From a virus: a DNA stretch of 24,679 nt. Below are positions 13,099 to 19,642 of the stretch, piece after piece. Below the pieces are notes generated by a model. That model searched no databases. It had not been told where the DNA came from and was given only the letters and a program-made list of their open reading frames with translations. Position 1 is the first letter of the stretch, and each line of letters opens with the position of its first letter. The stretch is taken from IMG/VR virus record IMGVR_UViG_3300032011_000123, positions 1 to 24,679 of that record, one strand, 5' to 3'. The position numbers and the translations under genes are program-made.

Positions 13099-13832
13099 TA
13101 AGCATATTGGGGTAGGTTTCGTGAATCACTCTCAAAGAACGCTGGCATTCTGGAGGCTCTTGTGTCTGCAAGACCAGCAGCTTTACCAGTTTTGTAGAGA
13201 CTATCGCTGCACTTCATCCAGAAGTTACTGGACAGGTGCTTGTTCTCATTCTCAGCTTGGAGTGGTTCAGTAACCCAACGTACAGTTGCACGTCGGATTG
13301 CATTTAGTGTCTTATCTGATGTAGCACCAACTTCTTTAGCAACTAAAGAATGAGCTGCGACATGGGTCATCTCGTCTCGGCTGATATCTGCCGAGGTTGT
13401 ACGTAGGCCCGTGTCACCAAGGAACCTGAAGATTGGCAGAAGAACGAAGAATACACTTCGTTCGAGAATGGCTGCCTTGAGGACGGGGTGACGGTCCAAT
13501 CCAATCCACGTTTTAGCAATCTTGTCAGCTTCAGCCTGTATTCTTCCAGGGACTTGATGAACATCTGCTGCATAGTTAAGGGCAAGATCATGATTAGTTT
13601 CGTCTTCAATGTTGGATAAGAGCAGCTCTTTACAGCCAGCAGCTTCAGGTAGGTCTCCCTTCATAGCGTCAGTAATAAAATCAGCTACAGGAATCTCAAG
13701 GATTCGTAGGGATAGGGCACGTTGAACAACCTCTTCACCACCAGGGAGAAGGTCTCCCTTAGTGATGGCTACAGGTGTCCAGGTACGCTTGCGTTCGTGA
13801 AGTTGAATATATGGAGTTGCTGCTTTTGTCAT
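13098..13832 (-). CDS. nrdB: Ribonucleotide reductase beta subunit (ferritin-like), short cyanophage type
   Basis: Carries the metal-oxidant cofactor that starts the radical in the alpha subunit. 244 residues, shorter than the ~340-375 usual for NrdB. Ferritin-fold ligands visible: ETNH (E78, H81), E124 in AAILERSVFF and EMTH (E154, H157). In E. coli NrdB the radical Tyr sits four residues after the first ligand His; here that place is Leu85, and the nearest Tyr is 87. So the subunit probably stores the oxidising equivalent differently. Directly downstream of the alpha subunit (24 nt). A published reannotation placed T7-like cyanophage RNR in class I with such a beta subunit; this gene seems the same kind. 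Confidence 0.85.
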   Translation of the reverse strand: MTKAATPYIQLHERKRTWTPVAITKGDLLPGGEEVVQRALSLRILEIPVADFITDAMKGDLPEAAGCKELLLSNIEDETNHDLALNYAADVHQVPGRIQAEADKIAKTWIGLDRHPVLKAAILERSVFFVLLPIFRFLGDTGLRTTSADISRDEMTHVAAHSLVAKEVGATSDKTLNAIRRATVRWVTEPLQAENENKHLSSNFWMKCSDSLYKTGKAAGLADTRASRMPAFFESDSRNLPQYA

Positions 13833-13856
13833 GGTAATTATGCGATGGATTTATAG

Positions 13857-15269
13857 TTATTCAGCACATCCAACACACATAGTGGGATCTGAATAATTGG
13901 GTAGGTCAGGGATCTTGTCTGAGTCCTCATCAATCTCATTCATATCGAATAGGTCTCTGAAGTCTTCATCTAAGGCGTTGGATATATCATCTTTGGCTTG
14001 TGTGTTCTCCATTACCTGCAGTGAGTAATACATACTTGTCTGAGGTGAGTTCAGCCAATCTTGGATAAACTCTTCGGAGTAGATAAGAATATCGCTCCAA
14101 GTGTTGAAACTATAGCCATGACAGAGTCCAGTGGACTGGAGCATCAACATGATGCCGTTAGCGACACGGTAGTAATCGTGCCAACCAACCATCTCTGCCG
14201 TTTCTACAAGACCGTAGTCATACTGAGAGATTCCAAAAGTAGAGCTGTCCCTATCAACGATGCGTCCGACCGGCGGTGCGATTTCGGGGGCGGTTGTATA
14301 GCCTGCTCTGTCTTGTTGCGAGTAGGAACATGAAGCAGTTGGTGCAATAGCAAAGGCACGATCCATTTTGGCGGCCTTAGCAACTGAAGCTGCTTGATTG
14401 ATTCCTGCTTGAAGTGCTTTTACGATTTTAACTGCTGCTGGAGTCGCATCAGAATCACCTTCTAGTGCATCAGCAAACTCTGCATACGTTACTTTTTCAA
14501 GTGATAGCAGGTTGGCTAAGCCAAGCATCCCAAGACCTACTTGCCTATCAAAATGAGGATGTAGGTATTGTCCTGTATTCTCAACACCAGTCCTACCATG
14601 AAGCTCGACAAGCTCCGTCATACCATCAACAAATGCCTGTGGTAGATCCTCTACCTTGCCTGCCGCGACGTTTATATGTTGCAACAAGCAAGTGGCTCTT
14701 GATTTAATAAATACTTCCAGACAAACGTTGGCATAAATTCTATTACCGTGCTGGTCATAACGAACCTTCGCTAGCCATACATCACCACGCATAATGCCTC
14801 GCAGCACTGCGTCACGTGTATCAGCATTAGCTACGTCCCACATCTCTTGGTTGAGATTGATGCAACGCTTAGCCCAAGGTAGTTCTGACCTAGGTGCCTC
14901 ACAGAATTCAATAACATCTGCGTGACTTAAGTCAAGATGAAGCACGACAGCCCCATTTTTATATACACCCCCCCTACGTAAAATTTCATTAATCGTTGAA
15001 TAGATTTTTCCAAAACTTACAGGACCTGATGCAACCAAGCCTTTACCGTTTTCTTCACCTTTAGGCCGTAGTTGAGATAAATGGATTGCAACACCTGCTC
15101 CATTTCTTAGGGCGTGTGAAGCAAAGCGCCAGGAGGCTTCGATACCTTCGGCACCCTCCATGCTGTCCATGACGTTAAAAATCGTGCAGCTGACTGGAAG
15201 TCGGCTTTCAGGGTTGTCTAGCCAGCTTTGAACACGGCCAGTACGTGCAATAAAATTGTTAATTGACAT
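13857..15269 (-). CDS. nrdA: Ribonucleotide reductase alpha subunit, compact class I type
   Basis: Reduces ribonucleotides to deoxyribonucleotides for phage DNA. 470 residues, far shorter than E. coli NrdA (~760), with no ATP-cone and so probably no overall activity control by dATP. Catalytic residues are all present: C28 (PVSC) and C194 (SRATC) as the redox pair, N181-x-C183-x-E185 (NVCLE), a C-terminal C465/C468 pair (CVGC), and an adjacent pair Y414-Y415 (SMYYSLQ) as in the class I radical path. Phage proteins of this size are often labelled class II; the Tyr pair and the neighbouring beta gene argue for class I. Start ATG 15269 overlaps the MazG gene by 11 nt. Confidence 0.92.
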   Translation of the reverse strand: MSINNFIARTGRVQSWLDNPESRLPVSCTIFNVMDSMEGAEGIEASWRFASHALRNGAGVAIHLSQLRPKGEENGKGLVASGPVSFGKIYSTINEILRRGGVYKNGAVVLHLDLSHADVIEFCEAPRSELPWAKRCINLNQEMWDVANADTRDAVLRGIMRGDVWLAKVRYDQHGNRIYANVCLEVFIKSRATCLLQHINVAAGKVEDLPQAFVDGMTELVELHGRTGVENTGQYLHPHFDRQVGLGMLGLANLLSLEKVTYAEFADALEGDSDATPAAVKIVKALQAGINQAASVAKAAKMDRAFAIAPTASCSYSQQDRAGYTTAPEIAPPVGRIVDRDSSTFGISQYDYGLVETAEMVGWHDYYRVANGIMLMLQSTGLCHGYSFNTWSDILIYSEEFIQDWLNSPQTSMYYSLQVMENTQAKDDISNALDEDFRDLFDMNEIDEDSDKIPDLPNYSDPTMCVGCAE

Positions 15270-15705
15270 TGAAATCTTCGGGAGGAATTGTGTTAGAAGG
15301 GGCCACTAGATCGTCTAGTGTGGGTGGTTTATAGTTATCACCTTTTAAGACCTTGCCGTCTCTGCGATATATGGGATTACCCTCATCATCTAATTTACTC
15401 ATATTTGATTTATGAATGCGATCTAACGCTTCATCTAAATCAAGGTTATAAGTAGCAGCGAATTGATAACAGACATACACAAGGTCTGCTAATTCTTTTA
15501 GAACTTCAGTTCGATTGTCCTGTGATTGACAATCGCTAGTCAAGATATCGCAGGCATCTAGGAATTCCTTAGCCTCTTCATCGATCAAACTGCATTGCAT
15601 GTTGAACAACTTGAGCCTTAGGAATCCATAGCGTGTGAAGTTATTAAGCAGTGGCTGGTTGAATGCCTTACGGAATTCGATTGCTTGTTTGAATAGGTTT
15701 ATCAT
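15259..15705 (-). CDS. mazG: MazG-like nucleoside triphosphate pyrophosphohydrolase
   Basis: 148 residues from ATG 15705 (MINLFKQAIEFRKAF). All-alpha NTP-PPase signature: LIDEEAKEFLDA (EExxE) followed by VLKELADLVYVCYQFA (ExxD). The C-terminal part (HKSNMSKLDDEG, YRRDGKVLKGDNYKPPTLDD) is the usual tail of the PRA-PH/MazG-like phage type. Cyanophage MazG hydrolyses dNTPs, with preference for dGTP and dCTP in published assays, and its link to ppGpp control is debated. Start fixed by the ATGA overlap with the IF-1 gene; the longer frame runs inside that gene. Confidence 0.85.
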   Translation of the reverse strand: MINLFKQAIEFRKAFNQPLLNNFTRYGFLRLKLFNMQCSLIDEEAKEFLDACDILTSDCQSQDNRTEVLKELADLVYVCYQFAATYNLDLDEALDRIHKSNMSKLDDEGNPIYRRDGKVLKGDNYKPPTLDDLVAPSNTIPPEDFNVN

Positions 15706-15926
15706 TTTTCTCTTAAGGTGATTCGTCCACGTGTTAAGTCGTAGGGTGATACCTCGACTAATACTTTGTCGCCTACAAGCAGTTGTATCTTTCTCGTTAT
15801 TAGCTTGCCTGATGCTCGACAAAGGCAGTGGTGACCTTCAGGTTCGTCAAGTTCAACGTTGAAATATCCGTTTCCCGACTCCTTAAAGATGACGCCTCTA
15901 GCTTCTATTACGTTCTTCTTTGTCAT
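15702..15926 (-). CDS. infA: Translation initiation factor IF-1 homologue
   Basis: 74 residues from ATG 15926 (MTKKNVIEARGVIFKESG), the size of bacterial IF-1 (72). One S1-type OB fold along its whole length: GVIFKESGNGYFNVELDE, then CRASGKLITRKIQLLVGDKV and LVEVSPYDLTRGRITLREK; the last blocks are nearly those of bacterial IF-1 (SGK...GDKV.VE..PYDL.+GRI). IF-1 binds the ribosomal A site with IF-2 and IF-3 and shapes start-codon choice. The insertion HHCLCR in the middle is Cys/His-rich, not usual. Cotranscribed with thioredoxin and MazG (28-nt and 4-nt overlaps). It may replace or modify host IF-1, or act as an RNA chaperone or antiterminator. Confidence 0.88.
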   Translation of the reverse strand: MTKKNVIEARGVIFKESGNGYFNVELDEPEGHHCLCRASGKLITRKIQLLVGDKVLVEVSPYDLTRGRITLREK

Positions 15927-16275
15927 TAGATTGATCAGGGTGAATATTGTCGATGTTCGTTTCGATGTAGGTGTAGTCGCTAATAGTTGAAGGAAGGGAT
16001 TGGATAATCGCCTTCGCTCCAACAACTTTCTCAATTGGTATTTCGCTCCTATCGTTATGAACAACGACCATAGTTGGTGTTAATTCAACACCTAGTTCCT
16101 CACACCAAGCAGTCTGCACTCCCCGTAGGGTTTTCATGTTGTAAAAGGAAATTACATCCTGCTGTCGTGTAGGTAGTTGTCGTATATGTTCGTGCAGATC
16201 TATGCAGGGCTTGCATAGTTCTTGCGTGAAAATAGCAATTGTATATTGCTTCATATTATCAAGCTTGTCTTCCAT
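15898..16275 (-). CDS. Thioredoxin/glutaredoxin-like protein
   Basis: 125 residues (118 if translation begins at ATG 16254, MKQYTIAIFTQELCKPC). Redox motif CKPC in the first strand-loop, cis-Pro segment LTPTMVVV later, both as in thioredoxin; the C-terminal ~30 residues are hydrophilic and probably disordered. The likely task is to reduce the RNR C-terminal cysteines, as RNR lies three genes downstream. T7-type polymerases use host thioredoxin as processivity factor, so a replication role is an alternative. Overlaps neighbours by 17 and 29 nt. Confidence 0.75.
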   Translation of the reverse strand: MEDKLDNMKQYTIAIFTQELCKPCIDLHEHIRQLPTRQQDVISFYNMKTLRGVQTAWCEELGVELTPTMVVVHNDRSEIPIEKVVGAKAIIQSLPSTISDYTYIETNIDNIHPDQSNDKEERNRS

Positions 16276-16567
16276 CAGTGTAATAAAAATCGCCTATACA
16301 GTTGTCGTCGTTTGAGGTAGCTACATGTGTATCGTGTTGATACGCACGCATACCTGAATGGTAAGAAACAAGCACGGGCTCATCTACTCTTACCGCATCA
16401 AGGCTATTACATAGTATAAGCCTTAATTCATTAGGCTTGCGTACATATTGCATCTCTGCATCGTAAGCAAGGTGTTGCACGGTGTGACCCGTGGCGGGCT
16501 CACGTACATCTCTCATGCACGGCAATGTCTTAGCTATCGCTGGCATTGGTGCTTGTGTTCTAAACAT
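16259..16567 (-). CDS. Hypothetical protein, 102 residues
   Basis: Starts MFRTQAPMPAIAKTLP; GGAGG precedes the ATG by three bases, close but strong. The middle (HTVQHLAYDAEMQYVRKPNE, LRLILCNSLDAVRVDEPVLV) looks beta-rich. It contains three Cys and many His. No family recognised. It overlaps the small basic gene by 8 nt and the thioredoxin gene by up to 17 nt. Confidence 0.65.
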   Translation of the reverse strand: MFRTQAPMPAIAKTLPCMRDVREPATGHTVQHLAYDAEMQYVRKPNELRLILCNSLDAVRVDEPVLVSYHSGMRAYQHDTHVATSNDDNCIGDFYYTDGRQA

Positions 16568-16757
16568 TTTCCTCCATGATTAGTGGGAAGTTTTTAGCGA
16601 ATCCTTTAGTGGTTTTAGGACGTGCTCGTTTTGGTTGCTTCCGTCGAGCTTTTCTTTCGATTTCTCGACGTATTGTTCTTGCTCTACTTTGACAGTCAGT
16701 CTTAGGATCACGAATACTCTTATCTATGTTGTACCGTTTGGCAAGAATAGTTGCCAT
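16560..16757 (-). CDS. Small basic protein, 65 residues, unknown
   Basis: MATILAKRYNIDKSIRDPKT followed by an Arg/Lys-rich middle (RARTIRREIERKARRKQPKR) and an acidic MEENV end. Strong net positive charge suggests nucleic-acid binding or ribosome contact. It lies between the clamp gene and the thioredoxin/IF-1 group, in the same transcript. No family recognised. Confidence 0.6.
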   Translation of the reverse strand: MATILAKRYNIDKSIRDPKTDCQSRARTIRREIERKARRKQPKRARPKTTKGFAKNFPLIMEENV

Positions 16758-16761
16758 GTAA

Positions 16762-17436
16762 TTAAGCTCTCACTTGTACAGGCATGAGTAGATGTTCAAC
16801 AGTGACTTCACCTTCTAGTGGTAACCACTTTCTATCAACATGAAAGGTTTGAATCATTGGTGTTGTTGCAGCATTCATGCGCCACTTAACAACAAGGTTG
16901 CTTCCGTATTGCTTGGCTAACTTAAGAAAGTCAAGCAGGTAGGAAGGATTGAATGCAAAGGGAGCTTCTGGTTTGTTGTGGAAGTTGTCTGGAATTAGTT
17001 GATCGTAGTTTGGAAATTCAAACTTCGTATCAGTAGTCTTCCAGAACACTTTTCTAACCTCACGAGAACTACTATTAATAATCTCAGCCGTACCATCGGC
17101 AAAGAGTTCTATTGTTTTCTCGTAAGTTAGTGGGCGTTTCTTAAACGCTGCTGGATCAATAATCAGGCGCTGTCCAGGCTCTAGTTCCCCTATCTGAGTA
17201 GACCCTGCAGGTAGGGTAATCCTCATTAAGCGGTGGCCATCTGTTGCAGCAAGTGTAATATCACCAGATCCAACAGAGTCTTCGCGGTATAGCGAGATCT
17301 TGTTGATTGAAACTTTAACTGGATCAGTGCATACAACTTGCGCTACACAGTGCAGTAAATGAGCAGGTAGTGCAATCAGGAATAGTGGACTGTTGGGCTG
17401 GACTGTAGCTGGACGCTCAAGTGTCGTCGTTGTCAT
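16762..17436 (-). CDS. Short beta-type sliding clamp (DnaN-like, domains II and III only)
   Basis: 224 residues. LAATDGHRLMRITLP (ATDGHRL at 64-70) is the hallmark of DnaN domain II, FEFPNYDQLIPD (139-150) closes that domain, and FAFNPSYLLDFLKLAKQYGS plus a C-terminal LLMPVQVRA match domain III. Bacterial beta has three domains (~366 residues) and forms dimers. Domain I is absent here, so six-domain ring closure would need three subunits, as in PCNA and T4 gp45. It would tether the phage polymerase to DNA. A role as decoy or modifier of the host clamp is an alternative. Linked by ATGA overlap to the small gene upstream. Confidence 0.82.
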   Translation of the reverse strand: MTTTTLERPATVQPNSPLFLIALPAHLLHCVAQVVCTDPVKVSINKISLYREDSVGSGDITLAATDGHRLMRITLPAGSTQIGELEPGQRLIIDPAAFKKRPLTYEKTIELFADGTAEIINSSSREVRKVFWKTTDTKFEFPNYDQLIPDNFHNKPEAPFAFNPSYLLDFLKLAKQYGSNLVVKWRMNAATTPMIQTFHVDRKWLPLEGEVTVEHLLMPVQVRA

Positions 17437-17660
17437 TTAGTGTCAAGGATGATGTTGGATGCAGGCATGTAATCTTTATTGTTCAAGTACTCATCAAAGG
17501 CTGCATGTTTCTCTGCAGGTAAGTAGCCATATGCGTTGTTCTTGATTCGCTCTAGGTAAAAAGCGATTGGATATGGTGGATTTTCTAATGATGCAACGTA
17601 TGCATCACAAACCATATCGAACAGGTCGTAAACTTGAACTTCAACAGTATCTTTAGTCAT
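17433..17660 (-). CDS. Small protein of 75 residues, unknown
   Basis: From ATG 17660: MTKDTVEVQVYDLFDMVCDAY, then a Tyr/Pro-rich stretch (ENPPYPIAFYLERIKNNAYG) and EYLNNKDYMPASN. The start overlaps the preceding gene by 8 nt and the stop overlaps the clamp start as ATGA, so it is coupled to the clamp and could be its partner. No family recognised; a longer frame exists inside the preceding gene. Confidence 0.6.
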   Translation of the reverse strand: MTKDTVEVQVYDLFDMVCDAYVASLENPPYPIAFYLERIKNNAYGYLPAEKHAAFDEYLNNKDYMPASNIILDTK

Positions 17661-17865
17661 CGCAATCTTCCCAGATTTGAAGTAATTCGGCAGTAGTAAT
17701 AACACCTGCTTTTTGAGCTTCCAATAAAGGTTGCATCAAGTCATAGCAACTGAATTCAGATAAAGCATCAGTAGTTTCATCCTTCTCAGTACCGCAAGCG
17801 ATACCGGCAGGAATGAGCACCATGGCAGCTAAGACTGCAAGTATTTTTAAGTATTGGTTATTCAT
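17653..17865 (-). CDS. Small exported protein or lipoprotein, 70 residues
   Basis: From ATG 17865: MNNQYLKILAVLAAMVLIPA with a basic start and ~20 hydrophobic residues, then GIACGTEKDETTDALSEF. The Cys could be a lipid-modified residue (GIAC, a poor lipobox), or the segment may be cut by signal peptidase I. The mature part is acidic with Cys in SCYDL and EDCDD. It opens a new transcription unit just after a terminator, so it may have its own promoter upstream or depend on read-through. Possible superinfection exclusion or spanin-like role; speculative. Confidence 0.6.
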   Translation of the reverse strand: MNNQYLKILAVLAAMVLIPAGIACGTEKDETTDALSEFSCYDLMQPLLEAQKAGVITTAELLQIWEDCDD

Positions 17866-17875
17866 TTTCTTAAGT

Positions 17876-17903
17876 AAATAAAGCACGGCAGGATTACCGT
17901 GCC
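17876..17903 (-). terminator. Intrinsic terminator after the 17921-18586 gene
   Basis: Minus strand: GCACGG-N8-CCGTGC perfect 6-bp stem followed by TTTATTT. It lies about 20 bases past the stop of the gene ending at 17921 and about 10 bases ahead of the start at 17865, so it separates the transcripts. Confidence 0.7.
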
Positions 17904-17920
17904 TGTTACTTCTATTCTAT

Positions 17921-18586
17921 TTAGAACTCGTCTTGCTCATAGTCACCTTCAACTTGAGGTGCCTCCTCGATAACAACCTCAGCTTCCTGAGGGTTAATGG
18001 TGTGAGCAATTACAGCAACTGCGTCACGGCAGAGTTCTTCTATTCTGAGACCGTCTTTGTCACTACGAGCTTCACGGAGTGCTTCATACATTCCGTTGTC
18101 ACTCATCTTTTGTGAGCCGATACGTACAGCTGCGAAGCATGGCTTCATCTTGGAGTTACCTTTCCAAGTGTCGAAGGTAAGGCTCATAGTCAGCTGACCC
18201 TTAGCGAATACATCCATCAGTCCAGTGAGGATGCACTGCGCCCAGATGGTGGTCAAGCCTGCAGTCAGCATGACCGTGGTGCCTGTTTGTGGTGTTGTAA
18301 GGAACAGGTTTAGTTTGGTGCTTTTGTATTCACCTACTTTTTCAGCAATAGAAATGCCAGTCAGCTTTACATCACCGATTCTGGTCAGTGGGTTACCCGA
18401 TGGCTTAACAAGTGCAGACTTGCGGTCATCTCCCATGTATTGGAAGTAAACAGCATCAGAGTCTTTTACTAGTCCAACACCGATCATCATTGATACGTCG
18501 GCGTTGCTACCTCCAAGTTCACTAACAAGTTCAGTGGATAGTCCACACTCTTCTGTAGTGGTTGGAGCAGTAGATACGATGGTCAT
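17921..18586 (-). CDS. Hypothetical protein, possible OB-fold SSB-like, 221 residues
   Basis: From ATG 18586 (MTIVSTAPTTTEECG). Beta-rich core: GVGLVKDSDAVYFQYMG, KSTKLNLFLTTPQTGTTVML, then FAKGQLTMSLTFDTWKG and KMKPCFAAVRIG. A helix-rich segment (MYEALREARSDKDGLRIEEL) and an acidic tail ending EGDYEQDEF follow. An acidic tail with terminal Phe is like T7 gp2.5 and the other SSB-like gene at 10279-11016, so it may be a further ssDNA-binding or recombination protein. I cannot confirm a family. It is the single gene between hairpins at 18612-18652 and the terminator at 17876. Confidence 0.4.
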   Translation of the reverse strand: MTIVSTAPTTTEECGLSTELVSELGGSNADVSMMIGVGLVKDSDAVYFQYMGDDRKSALVKPSGNPLTRIGDVKLTGISIAEKVGEYKSTKLNLFLTTPQTGTTVMLTAGLTTIWAQCILTGLMDVFAKGQLTMSLTFDTWKGNSKMKPCFAAVRIGSQKMSDNGMYEALREARSDKDGLRIEELCRDAVAVIAHTINPQEAEVVIEEAPQVEGDYEQDEF

Positions 18587-18611
18587 TCTGTGTATAGATA
18601 AAGGAACAGAA

Positions 18612-18623
18612 GCCCCGAAGGGC
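18612..18623 (-). terminator. GCCC(UUCG)GGGC hairpin, weak terminator or 5' UTR structure
   Basis: Minus strand GCCC-TTCG-GGGC: a four-pair stem capped by a stable C(UUCG)G tetraloop, followed by TTCTGTTCCTTTATC. It lies 25 bases ahead of the start at 18586. It is either a second terminator after the GCCGCC hairpin or a stabilising 5' end for the next mRNA. Confidence 0.45.
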
Positions 18624-18636
18624 ATAAGGATATAGA

Positions 18637-18652
18637 GCCGCCAACCGGCGGC
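18637..18652 (-). repeat. GCCGCC-N4-GGCGGC hairpin, copy 1
   Basis: Perfect 6-bp inverted repeat with loop GGTT (minus strand), directly after the stop at 18659 and followed by TCTATATCC rather than a U-tract. A nearly identical element occurs at 19223-19238. It may be a terminator lacking a strong U-run, or an RNA end-protecting or processing hairpin. Confidence 0.6.
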
Positions 18653-18658
18653 AATAAG

Positions 18659-18835
18659 TTATTCGTAGTCGGAGTCCTTCATAGGACGTATTTGTATGTC
18701 TGTGGTGTCGCCGTCAAGCAGACGTTCGGTCCAGTAGTAGGCCTGTAGTCCAGCAAAGGCTGCCCATCCCAAAGGATTAAACAGCGCAACACCTGCAGCG
18801 GCTGCCGTGAGGGCAACCATTTTTTGATCATTCAT
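18659..18835 (-). CDS. Small single-pass membrane protein, 58 residues
   Basis: MNDQKMVALTAAAAGVALFN opens a ~25-residue hydrophobic segment (to about residue 34), then an acidic tail (ERLLDGDTTDIQI, DSDYE). One membrane span with the tail presumably on one side. The start overlaps the preceding gene by 8 nt. It lies three genes from the holin-like protein, so an accessory lysis role is possible; not demonstrated. Confidence 0.6.
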   Translation of the reverse strand: MNDQKMVALTAAAAGVALFNPLGWAAFAGLQAYYWTERLLDGDTTDIQIRPMKDSDYE

Positions 18836-19001
18836 TAGATGATTGAATTGTGGTTAGTGTTTCTTTTTCAATCTCACTATCTGCACGCGCCTTAAGCATG
18901 ATCCACAGTAATAGTCGAGAGCATCCAAGTGATTCGCCGGTATCTTCCAGTCGTCTGGCCACCATGTCCAGTTCTTGGTGGATCTGTCTAATTTCCACCA
19001 T
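18828..19001 (-). CDS. Small helical protein, 57 residues, unknown
   Basis: MVEIRQIHQELDMVARRLED, then GCSRLLLWIMLKARAD and SEIEKETLTTIQSSNE. Mainly helix, one moderately hydrophobic stretch, one Cys. The ATG shares a base with the previous stop (TGATG) and its own stop overlaps the next start by 8 nt. No family recognised. Confidence 0.6.
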   Translation of the reverse strand: MVEIRQIHQELDMVARRLEDTGESLGCSRLLLWIMLKARADSEIEKETLTTIQSSNE

Positions 19002-19168
19002 CAAACTGCCGCAAGCTCGCCTTTGAGTTCAGCAAGCTTTGCTGTACCTAGTGATTCGACAATGGTCCAAGCCAGCTGGCCTGAGATCCTGTGCTGATCA
19101 CAATAATACTCAACTGAATCTTCAATGAGTTCAGTCAGCTCTGTCAGATCTTCCTTAGATATCTTCAT
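19001..19168 (-). CDS. Small protein of 55 residues, unknown
   Basis: From ATG 19168: MKISKEDLTELTELIEDSVE, YYCDQHRISGQLAWTIVESL, then an AKLAELKGELAAV helix. Predicted helical bundle or coiled coil. The frame is open back to 19240, but that part includes the GCCGCC hairpin, so the later ATG is preferred. Confidence 0.6.
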   Translation of the reverse strand: MKISKEDLTELTELIEDSVEYYCDQHRISGQLAWTIVESLGTAKLAELKGELAAV

Positions 19169-19222
19169 TCCGTCTTGATATATGGGTTCGCTGGGCACTC
19201 TTGTACCCACTTGTGAAATATA

Positions 19223-19238
19223 GCCGCCGATAGGCGGC
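19223..19238 (-). repeat. GCCGCC-N4-GGCGGC hairpin, copy 2
   Basis: Minus strand GCCGCC-TATC-GGCGGC followed by TATATTTC. It lies 11 bases past the stop of the holin-like gene at 19250 and is the same type as 18637-18652. It probably ends or processes the transcript from the holin-like gene. Confidence 0.6.
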
Positions 19239-19249
19239 ATTGCAACCCA

Positions 19250-19642
19250 TCATTCGGTAATTATTTTAATAGGACGTTGCTCGATTTGAATTTTCTGAGT
19301 TGGGGCAGACTGTTGAGCAGCTTCGATAAGTTTCTCAAGATCTGCTTTGGTTATGTTACCCGTACCTGCAGCACCTCCGTTACTTTTCTTGGAAGCAGCT
19401 TGGACACCAAAGGTCGCCAAGACTCCAGTAAATACACTTGCAATGAAGGTTGGATCTAGCTTCTGTTCAGGTATCCCTAAGGCTGGTGGTAGCTGTATAT
19501 AAGCAAGAGTTAATATTCCTCCACTCCATATCAGAATTCCCAACCGGACAAACGTAGACAGGATTGTCAGCTGCTCTTCCTTGTCATCAACTGATTGTTT
19601 CAGCTTTTTTAATAGACCCGGTTCCTTTTTTGGTTCTTCCAT
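19250..19642 (-). CDS. Two-span membrane protein, holin candidate
   Basis: 130 residues. A charged N-terminus (MEEPKKEPGLLKKLKQSVDD) is followed by two hydrophobic spans (about 32-52 and 66-84) with a short PEQKLDP loop, then a Gly-rich linker and an ADLEKLIEAAQQSA helix. Two spans with charged ends is the class II holin plan, which forms lesions that release the endolysin; a general phage membrane protein is equally possible. Divergent from the plus-strand island, with its own upstream region. Confidence 0.5.
   Translation of the reverse strand: MEEPKKEPGLLKKLKQSVDDKEEQLTILSTFVRLGILIWSGGILTLAYIQLPPALGIPEQKLDPTFIASVFTGVLATFGVQAASKKSNGGAAGTGNITKADLEKLIEAAQQSAPTQKIQIEQRPIKIITE

Noticed and set aside
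15706-15822. Longer MazG-like reading frame starting at 15822
   Set aside because: The extension overlaps the IF-1 gene in another frame and is Arg/Thr-rich; ATG 15705 forms an ATGA overlap and starts at the known MazG-like N-terminus.
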